From contig NZ_CP090423.1 of the NCBI RefSeq assembly GCF_023518235.1, positions 1,736,001 through 1,800,000 of the forward strand: 64,000 bases of DNA, read 5' to 3'. Shown here in pieces: positions 57,658 through 64,000 of this stretch. The notes beneath the pieces were generated by a model, which was not told where the DNA came from, ran no database searches, and worked only from the letters and a program-made list of their open reading frames with translations. The DNA is from Stenotrophomonas maltophilia (lineage in GTDB: Bacteria > Pseudomonadota > Gammaproteobacteria > Xanthomonadales > Xanthomonadaceae). The position numbers were made by a program, and so were the translations under genes. Each line of letters opens with the position of its first letter. Positions within the stretch are counted from its first letter, which is position 1.

Positions 57658-59502
57658 CTACTCGGCCGCATCGGGCGTGGCCAACCCGTGCAGGTTAGCG
57701 TAGATACGCGCCGCAAGGGCGTCATTGATGCCTTCCACCTTGGCGATTTCCGCCTCGCCGGCGGCCTTGAGGCCGACCAGACCGCCGAAATGCTTGAGCA
57801 GGCTGGCACGGCGACGCGGGCCGATGCCGGGGATGTCCTCCAGCTTGCTGGTCATCCGGGCCTTCTGGCGACGGCCGCGGTGACCGGTGATGGCGAACCG
57901 GTGCGCCTCGTCGCGCACCTGCTGGATGAACTGCAGCGCCGGATTGGCGGCCCCCGGGCGCAACTCACGGCCATCGGGCATCACCAGCGCTTCGTGGCCG
58001 GCACGGCGCTCCACGCCCTTGGCAACGCCCACCAGCAGCACGCCTTCCACGCCCAGGTCGGCCAGCGCGGACTGGGCCTGGGCCAGCTGGCCGGCACCAC
58101 CGTCGATGAGCAGTACATCCGGCAGCACGCCCTGCTCTTCCACCGCACGACGGAAGCGACGGTCGATGGCCTGGCGCATGGCGGCATAGTCATCGCCCGG
58201 CTCGATGCCGCTGATGTTGAAACGGCGGTACTGCGCGCGCACCGGCCCGGCCGCGTCGAACACCACGCACGAGGCCACGGTGGCTTCGCCCAGCGTATGG
58301 CTGATATCGAAGCATTCCACCCGCTTGACCGGCTCGGCCAGCCCCAGCATGTCGCGCAACGCATCGCTGCGCGCGTGCTGGGCATTGCGGCTGTTGAGTT
58401 CCGTGGCCAGCGTCAACTGCGCGTTGCGGCTGGCCAGTTCCACGTAGCCGGCGCGCTCGCCGCGCACGTTCCACTTCAGCTGCACCTTGCGCTCGGCCGA
58501 GGCCGACAGCGCCGCCACCAGCAGGTCGGCGTCGGGAATCTCGCGGTCCAGCAGGATCTCGCGCGGTGGCTCGAACTCGATGTAGTACTGCGAGACGAAC
58601 GCGGCCAGCACTTCCTCCGCGCTGTCCTCGCCATTGGTGCGTGGAAAGAACGGACGGGTGCCGAGGTTGCGACCGTCGCGGAACGCCAGCAGCAGCACGC
58701 AGGCCTGCGAACCCTGCATGGCCACCGCCAGCACGTCCAGATCGGCGGCGCGGCCATCCACATACTGCCGGGTCTGCATGCTGCGCAACGAGGAGATCAG
58801 ATCGCGCAGGCGCGCGGCCTGTTCGAACTCCAGCGCCTCGCTGGCGGCCTGCATCTGCTCACCCAGCTCGCGGGTCAGCTCATCACTCTTGCCTTCCAGG
58901 AACAGTGCGGCGCGGCGCACCGATTCGGCGTACTCGGCCGGCGCCACCAGTTCCACGCAGGGCGCACTGCAGCGGCCGATCTGGTACTGCAGGCACGGCC
59001 GCGAACGGTTGCGGAACACGCTGTCCTCGCAACTGCGCAGCTTGAACAGCTTGTGCATCAGGTTGAGCGTCTCGCGCACTGCGGTGACGCCCGGGTATGG
59101 CCCGAAATAGCGGCCGGGAATGGCACGCGGCCCGCGATGCAGGGCGATGCGCGGCCAGTCTTCGCGGGTGAGCAGCACATGCGGATAGGTCTTGTCGTCG
59201 CGCAGCGAAACGTTGTAGCGCGGCGACAGCGACTTGATCAGCTGGTTCTCCAGCAGCAGCGCCTCGGCTTCCGAGCGCGTCACGGTCACGTCCATGCGCG
59301 CGATCTGCGAGATCATCGACATGATCCGCGCATTCTTCGGGCTGCCGTTGAAGTAGCTGCCCACACGGTTGCGCAGTGCGCGCGCCTTGCCGACATACAG
59401 CAGGGTGTCGTCGGCGGCGTACATCCGGTACACGCCGGGGGCCGTGCTCAGATGGGCCGCGAAGGCCTTGCCGTCGAAGGCCGGGGCGGAAGCGTCGGTC
59501 AT
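57658..59502 (-). CDS. uvrC: Excinuclease ABC subunit C
   Basis: The protein is 614 residues from ATG 59502, which overlaps the upstream stop. GIY-YIG nuclease at residues 24-55 (GVYRMY ... YVGKA), Cys-rich linker near residue 170, UVR motif near residue 215, RNase H-like nuclease and C-terminal HhH ('DIPGIGPRRRASLLKHFGG'). It makes both incisions in nucleotide excision repair. Normal length. Confidence 0.97.
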   Translation of the reverse strand: MTDASAPAFDGKAFAAHLSTAPGVYRMYAADDTLLYVGKARALRNRVGSYFNGSPKNARIMSMISQIARMDVTVTRSEAEALLLENQLIKSLSPRYNVSLRDDKTYPHVLLTREDWPRIALHRGPRAIPGRYFGPYPGVTAVRETLNLMHKLFKLRSCEDSVFRNRSRPCLQYQIGRCSAPCVELVAPAEYAESVRRAALFLEGKSDELTRELGEQMQAASEALEFEQAARLRDLISSLRSMQTRQYVDGRAADLDVLAVAMQGSQACVLLLAFRDGRNLGTRPFFPRTNGEDSAEEVLAAFVSQYYIEFEPPREILLDREIPDADLLVAALSASAERKVQLKWNVRGERAGYVELASRNAQLTLATELNSRNAQHARSDALRDMLGLAEPVKRVECFDISHTLGEATVASCVVFDAAGPVRAQYRRFNISGIEPGDDYAAMRQAIDRRFRRAVEEQGVLPDVLLIDGGAGQLAQAQSALADLGVEGVLLVGVAKGVERRAGHEALVMPDGRELRPGAANPALQFIQQVRDEAHRFAITGHRGRRQKARMTSKLEDIPGIGPRRRASLLKHFGGLVGLKAAGEAEIAKVEGINDALAARIYANLHGLATPDAAE

Positions 59503-60911
59503 TCGCTGATCGGTACTTCGCTGAGCACGCCGCTGTCGGGGTCGAACCGCAGTACGGCATGCGCATCGGTCTCGGCGATCCACACCGCGCCCGCACCGAC
59601 GGCCAGGCCCGCCGGGCCATGCAGCCGGCGCGGCAATGGCTGGGTGGTCAGTTCACCACCGCCCAGGCGCAACGTGCGCAGATGGCCGTTGCCGGTATCG
59701 GCAATCCACAGAAGGGGGGCCTCGGGGCTCAGCGCGATCGCCTGCGGGAACTGCAGGCTGGCCTGCGCGCGCGGGCCGTCCTCATGGCCAAAGCGCCAGG
59801 CCCCCTGGCCGACCAGGGTCTGCACCAGATCACCGCGCAGCTGCAGCGCGCGGATCGACGAGCCCAGCGCATCGGCCACGTACAGCACCTGCTGCACCAC
59901 GGCCAACGCGGTCGGCTGGGCAAAGGCGGCCAGGTGGCCACTGCCGTCACGCTCATCGATCGACCCACTGCCGGCGCGCCACTGCAGGCTGCGCTGGCCC
60001 AGATGGAAACTCCAGATGCGGTTGTCGCCGGCCATGGCGATGTGCAGCTGGTTGTCGGCAATGGCCAGGCCGGTCGGATGGTCCAGCGAGACCTGTCGCG
60101 CCTGCGCGACCGGCCCTTCCACCGGCGCACCGGGACGACCGTTGCCGCACAACGTGTCAACGATACCGGTCAGCAGGTTGATGCGGCGCACGGCATGGTT
60201 GCCGGTGTCGGCCACGTACAGCGAATCGCGTTCCAGCACCAGCGCCTGCGGACGGTGGAACGCCGCCTCAGCCAGGTTGCCGTCCATGAAATCGGCAGTA
60301 CCAAGGCCGAACTGGCGCAGGATGCGCCCGCCATGGCTGCATTCAAGGATGCGGTGATGGCCACTGTCGGCGATGTACAGCCGTTCGGTGCTGACTGCCA
60401 GGCCGAGCGGGAAGCGCAGCGGATGGCGCGGCTCCGGATGCAGTTCGCTGCCGCCACGCGGTGGCGCCAGAGGCGCGCCCTGGCACAGCGCGTTCAAGGC
60501 GCGCTCCAGGTCCCCGGGGGCGCCCTGCCCGACCAGCCGCTGCTGTTCGCGGCCCTGCGCATCCAGCAGCACCAGCGTCGGCCACGCGGTGATGCCGAAG
60601 CGGCGCCAGCCATCCCAGTCGGTATCGAGCAGCACCGGCATCGACAACCCCTGCCGGCGCAGCAGTTTCAGTGCGGCATCGGCCTCGCGCTCGAAATCGA
60701 ATCGCGGCACCTGCAGTACCAGCGGCTGCAGCTTGCCGGGGTGTCGCGACAACCATTGGCCAAACTCGGCCAGGCGCTGCGCGCTCCACGCGGAGGCGGC
60801 ATTGACGAACAACAGGGCCACCGGCCGACCGCGCAGTTCGGTCAGCGTGCAGGGCGTGGCATTGAGCCAGGCGGCAAACTCGGGCAGGTCCGGGACGGGC
60901 TGGACGTTCAT
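59499..60911 (-). CDS. NHL-repeat protein with Cys-less thioredoxin-like domain
   Basis: The protein is 470 residues. Residues 1-150 look like a TlpA/thioredoxin fold ('LFVNAASAWSAQRLAEF', 'ITAWPTLVLLD') but the CxxC site is absent. Residues 160-465 are a beta-propeller of NHL repeats ('PLGLAVSTERLYIADSGHHRI', 'PQALVLERDSLYVADTGNHAVR'). ATGA overlaps with uvrC and with the phosphatase gene. Probably a binding or scaffold protein; role unknown. Confidence 0.82.
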   Translation of the reverse strand: MNVQPVPDLPEFAAWLNATPCTLTELRGRPVALLFVNAASAWSAQRLAEFGQWLSRHPGKLQPLVLQVPRFDFEREADAALKLLRRQGLSMPVLLDTDWDGWRRFGITAWPTLVLLDAQGREQQRLVGQGAPGDLERALNALCQGAPLAPPRGGSELHPEPRHPLRFPLGLAVSTERLYIADSGHHRILECSHGGRILRQFGLGTADFMDGNLAEAAFHRPQALVLERDSLYVADTGNHAVRRINLLTGIVDTLCGNGRPGAPVEGPVAQARQVSLDHPTGLAIADNQLHIAMAGDNRIWSFHLGQRSLQWRAGSGSIDERDGSGHLAAFAQPTALAVVQQVLYVADALGSSIRALQLRGDLVQTLVGQGAWRFGHEDGPRAQASLQFPQAIALSPEAPLLWIADTGNGHLRTLRLGGGELTTQPLPRRLHGPAGLAVGAGAVWIAETDAHAVLRFDPDSGVLSEVPISE

Positions 60912-61396
60912 GACCCGATTATGCCGGAGTCGGCGTCATGCAACAGTCGTGCCACTGCACGTTTTGTAGCTTCGTCCACCAGCGTCCAGACCTGTTCGAA
61001 CTGCTCGCTGCCCCCGGTGTAGGGGTCCGGGATCGCGCCCGCTCCCCGCCCGCCCGACCACGGCAGATACAGCGCCAGGCGCTCGCGCTGGGCGGGCGAT
61101 GCCAAGCGCCCGGCATCGCGCAGATTGGCCGGGTCGGCACACAGGATCCAGTCGAACCGGTCGAAATCGCGGGCCTGCAACTGGCGTGCACGCAGCCCGC
61201 CGATGTCCACACCATGACCGGCCGCGCAGGTGATCGCGCGCCGGTCCGGCGGCTCACCCACGTGCCAGTCACCGGTGCCGGCCGAATCGACCTCTACCCG
61301 CCCGGCCAGCGGCGAGGCGTCCAGGCGGGCGCGCAATGCGCCTTCGGCCATCGGCGAACGGCAGATGTTGCCGAGGCAGACGACCAGCAGTCTCAT
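60908..61396 (-). CDS. Low molecular weight protein-tyrosine phosphatase
   Basis: This 162-residue enzyme has the P-loop C7-LGNIC-R13-S14 (CX5R) and the late acid D-P-Y motif. It may act on tyrosine kinases of polysaccharide export or be a general phosphatase. It overlaps kdsB and the NHL gene. Confidence 0.92.
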   Translation of the reverse strand: MRLLVVCLGNICRSPMAEGALRARLDASPLAGRVEVDSAGTGDWHVGEPPDRRAITCAAGHGVDIGGLRARQLQARDFDRFDWILCADPANLRDAGRLASPAQRERLALYLPWSGGRGAGAIPDPYTGGSEQFEQVWTLVDEATKRAVARLLHDADSGIIGS

Positions 61397-62166
61397 CGTG
61401 CGGCCAGCGCCTGCAACAGCGCCTCGGCGCGCTCCAGGTCTTCGGGCGTGTCGATGCCCGGCGGGAACGGCTCGGGCGAGATCGCTACGCTGATCGGGTA
61501 GCCGGCCTCCAGCACGCGCAACTGCTCCAGCGATTCGACCTGTTCAAGCTGCCCTGGCGGCATGGCGGCAAACTGCTGCAGGAAACCGGCACGGTAGCCG
61601 TAGATGCCGATGTGGCGCAGCCAGGCATGACCTTCCGGCAGTGCCTCACGACTGCGCGCGAAGCCATCGCGGTGCCAGGCGATCGGGGCACGGCTGAAGT
61701 ACATCGCTTCGTTGCGCGCGTTGCGCACCAGCTTGACCACGTTCGGGTCGAACAGCGTAGGCGCATCCTCGACGGTGGTGGCCAGGGTCGACATCGGCGC
61801 AGTGCCGTTGACCAGTGCCTCGGCCACGGCGCGGATGCCTGCCGCCGGCGCGAACGGTTCGTCACCCTGCAGGTTGACCACGACGGTGTCATCGGCCCAG
61901 CCGGCCATACGCGCGCACTCGGCCAGGCGGTCGGTGCCGGACGCATGTGAGGCAGCAGTCATCGCCACCTTCACTTCGGCCAGCCCGGACAGCGCATCGG
62001 CAATGCGCTGATCGTCGGTGGCCACCCACACCTGGCCTGCGCCGGCCTGCAGCGCGCGGCGCGCCACGTGCAGCACCAGCGGCTCACCGCCCAGCAGGCG
62101 CAAGGGTTTTCCCGGCAGCCGCGAAGCGGCATAGCGGGCCGGAATGGCAACAACGAATTCGGTCAT
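61393..62166 (-). CDS. kdsB: 3-deoxy-manno-octulosonate cytidylyltransferase
   Basis: The enzyme activates KDO with CTP for lipopolysaccharide. 257 residues from ATG 62166; '[15 protein letters not shown]' (residues 8-22) and 'NLQGDEPF' are the nucleotide-binding signatures. Starts 75 bases after lpxK stops. Normal family length. Confidence 0.97.
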   Translation of the reverse strand: MTEFVVAIPARYAASRLPGKPLRLLGGEPLVLHVARRALQAGAGQVWVATDDQRIADALSGLAEVKVAMTAASHASGTDRLAECARMAGWADDTVVVNLQGDEPFAPAAGIRAVAEALVNGTAPMSTLATTVEDAPTLFDPNVVKLVRNARNEAMYFSRAPIAWHRDGFARSREALPEGHAWLRHIGIYGYRAGFLQQFAAMPPGQLEQVESLEQLRVLEAGYPISVAISPEPFPPGIDTPEDLERAEALLQALAAR

Positions 62167-62241
62167 GCGGGCGGTACTCGGCAGGCTCGTTACAACGGGA
62201 ATGCGGCCGGCGGCGTGTGAATGCAAGCGCCGCCGCGTTAC

Positions 62242-63261
62242 TCAGTTCGGTCGCAGCTTGTCCAGGCGATCGGTCAGCGCCACCCAGAACGCGGCCGGCA
62301 GCTCGGCGCGCAGTGGCACCGCGTAGTGCCAATCGTTGCCGAACGCACGGCATTTCACCGCATCCTTCTCGGTCATCAGTACCGGCAGCTGACTGCCAAA
62401 GGACAGATCCTGCGGCTGGTAGGCCTGGTGGTCGGCAAAGGCATGCGGCACCACGCCGAGGCCACGCGCACGCAGCATGTCGAAGAAGCGCTGCGGGTGC
62501 GCGATGCCGGCCACTGCATGCACGCGCTGGCCCTTGAAGTAGGACAGCGGGCGCGCGCGACCACCGGCCAGCGGCTGCGCGCTGTCGATCTGCAACACCA
62601 TCGGCCACTGCCCGAAACCACAGGCCTGGGCCGCGCTTTCCGCCTCGGCCTGGCCGAGGTTGACCACGCGGAAGTCGCATTCGCTGGCGCGGCTCACCGG
62701 TTCACGCAGCGGTCCGGCTGGAATCATCAGGCCGTTGCCATAGCGGCGCTGCGCATCGACAACTTCGATCTCGATATCGCGCGCCAGGCGGTAGTGCTGC
62801 AGGCCGTCATCACAGACGATCACATCACAGCCGGCCTCGACCAACGCCCTGCCAGCCGCCACCCGGTCGCGGTCCACGCGTACCGGCACGCCGGTCTTCC
62901 AGGCGATCAGCACCGGCTCATCGCCGCCCTTGGCGGTCGGCGTATCGGCCTGCACCCACAGCGGTGTGTCGGCGTCTTCGCGGCCATAGCCACGACTGGC
63001 CACACCCGGCTTCCAGCCGGCCGCACGCAGGCGTTCAACCAGGGCGATGGTCAGCGGCGTCTTGCCGGTCCCCCCTGCGGTGATGTTGCCGACCACGATG
63101 ACCGGTACCGGCAATGCGTGGCGCTTGCGCCAACCGCGCCGGTAGGCACGACGGCGCAGCGCGGTGACGCCGGCATACAGCGGTGCCAGCAGGCGCATCG
63201 CCCACGGAACCGGCGTGCCGTCATACCAGTACGGCGGGGTCTGGGTACCCTTGCCTGCCAT
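62242..63261 (-). CDS. lpxK: Tetraacyldisaccharide 4'-kinase
   Basis: This 339-residue membrane-bound kinase phosphorylates lipid A precursor. P-loop '[17 protein letters not shown]' near residues 58-74, later '[17 protein letters not shown]'. The start overlaps the msbA stop. Same order msbA-lpxK-kdsB as in relatives. Confidence 0.97.
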   Translation of the reverse strand: MAGKGTQTPPYWYDGTPVPWAMRLLAPLYAGVTALRRRAYRRGWRKRHALPVPVIVVGNITAGGTGKTPLTIALVERLRAAGWKPGVASRGYGREDADTPLWVQADTPTAKGGDEPVLIAWKTGVPVRVDRDRVAAGRALVEAGCDVIVCDDGLQHYRLARDIEIEVVDAQRRYGNGLMIPAGPLREPVSRASECDFRVVNLGQAEAESAAQACGFGQWPMVLQIDSAQPLAGGRARPLSYFKGQRVHAVAGIAHPQRFFDMLRARGLGVVPHAFADHQAYQPQDLSFGSQLPVLMTEKDAVKCRAFGNDWHYAVPLRAELPAAFWVALTDRLDKLRPN

Positions 63262-64000
63262 CAGTCCTGCCTTTCGCGGAACTGCATGCTGTGCAGGTGC
63301 TGGTACAGCCCCCCCATCTCGAGCAGCTCGCGGTGGGTGCCGCGTTCGACAATGCGGCCGTGGTCCATCACCAGCACCTGGTCGGCATGTTCGATGGTCG
63401 ACAGGCGATGAGCGATGACCAGCGTGGTGCGTTCCGGCATCAGGCGCTGCAATGCATCCTGAACCAGCCGCTCGGACTCGTTGTCCAGCGCCGCCGTGGC
63501 TTCATCGAGGATCAGGATCGGGGCATCACGCAGGATCGCGCGGGCAATCGCCAGGCGCTGGCGCTGGCCGCCGGACAGCAGCGCACCGTTCTCGCCGACC
63601 GGGGTCTGCAGCTGCTGCGGCATGCGTGCGATGAACTCCCAGGCGTTGGCGGCTTCGGCCGCGGCACGGATCTGTTCATCACTTGCTTCCATGCCATAGG
63701 CGATGTTGGCGGCGATGGTGTCGTCAAACAGCATCACCTTCTGCCCGACGATCGCCACCTGCCGGCGCAGGTCGGCCAGCGGGTAATCGTCCAGGGCCAC
63801 GCCATCGAGAGTGATGACACCGCCACTGGGCTCATAGAAGCGCGGCACCAGCCGGATCAGGCTGGTCTTGCCGCTGCCGGAGCGGCCGACGATGGCCGTG
63901 ACGGTGCCCGGCCGGGCGATGAAGCTGATGTCGTCCAGGGCGATGCCGCTGTCTTCGCGGTAGCGCAGCATGACGTGGTCGAATGCAAGCTCACCCCGCA
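63261..64000 (-). CDS. msbA: Lipid A export ABC transporter MsbA, C-terminal part
   Basis: The frame is open to the window end; about 246 C-terminal residues are visible. It is the ATPase domain: Walker [10 protein letters not shown], signature LSGGQRQR, Walker B LILDEAT, and H-loop 'VIAHRLST'. The full protein flips lipid A-core across the inner membrane. Identity supported by adjacent lpxK. Confidence 0.93.
   Translation of the reverse strand, partial: RGELAFDHVMLRYREDSGIALDDISFIARPGTVTAIVGRSGSGKTSLIRLVPRFYEPSGGVITLDGVALDDYPLADLRRQVAIVGQKVMLFDDTIAANIAYGMEASDEQIRAAAEAANAWEFIARMPQQLQTPVGENGALLSGGQRQRLAIARAILRDAPILILDEATAALDNESERLVQDALQRLMPERTTLVIAHRLSTIEHADQVLVMDHGRIVERGTHRELLEMGGLYQHLHSMQFRERQD

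Overview
The window is high-GC gammaproteobacterial DNA, most likely Stenotrophomonas or a close Xanthomonadaceae relative. That is inferred from gene content and order (hemN, ccoG-like, crcB, tRNA-Cys/tRNA-Gly, pgsA, uvrC, kdsB, lpxK, msbA) and was not checked against a database. Positions 1 to about 40,096 are the right-hand part of a temperate myovirus prophage whose left end lies outside the window. The remainder is host chromosome.

The prophage has a lambda-type plan. A divergent switch near 28,975-29,054 separates two arms. Leftward (minus strand) lie cro-like, CII-like, two replication genes (DUF1376/O-like and P-like), ninB, ybcO, rusA, a zinc-finger Q-like gene, a tRNA-Met, then lysis (GH19 endolysin, holin candidate, spanins). 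After these come terminase, portal, head and a contractile tail of the Pam3/DUF3383 type. The late genes are tightly packed, with many ATGA/GTGA overlaps and a probable -1 frameshift in the tail chaperone. Four plus-strand genes interrupt this arm and look like morons (20038, 20564, 22712, 24764). Rightward lie a short CI-like repressor, a hypothetical gene and a membrane OB-fold protein ending in a terminator. A second operon (30,820-39,919) follows with many small genes, a RecT/YqaJ recombination pair, a KTSC protein, a MazG-like protein, a DUF4224 protein and the integrase. The integrase abuts a 59-base 3' fragment of tRNA-Leu(TAA), the host-side attachment site. The intact tRNA should sit at the missing left end.

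The host part begins with oxygen-responsive genes (hemN, a group III truncated haemoglobin, a small membrane protein, a ccoG-like ferredoxin) and two FNR-type boxes. It continues with a free-standing Cro/CI-like pair, a fluoride riboswitch with crcB, an AraC regulator divergent from a secreted protein, a secreted alpha/beta hydrolase and small secreted proteins. One thioesterase-like gene appears to have lost an internal segment. One tRNA-Cys and four near-identical tRNA-Gly(GCC) genes follow, each with its own terminator. The tRNA-Gly genes lie in two pairs around membrane proteins and a complete tripartite ABC efflux operon. The right end is a minus-strand run: pgsA, uvrC, an NHL-repeat protein, a low-molecular-weight phosphatase, kdsB, lpxK and the 3' end of msbA.

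The items most worth checking are the shared CAGTACAC sites of the phage switch and right operon, the peptidase-less repressor, the chaperone frameshift, the sense/antisense conflict inside the lysis cassette, the moron genes, and the duplicated small-gene cassette around RecT/YqaJ.
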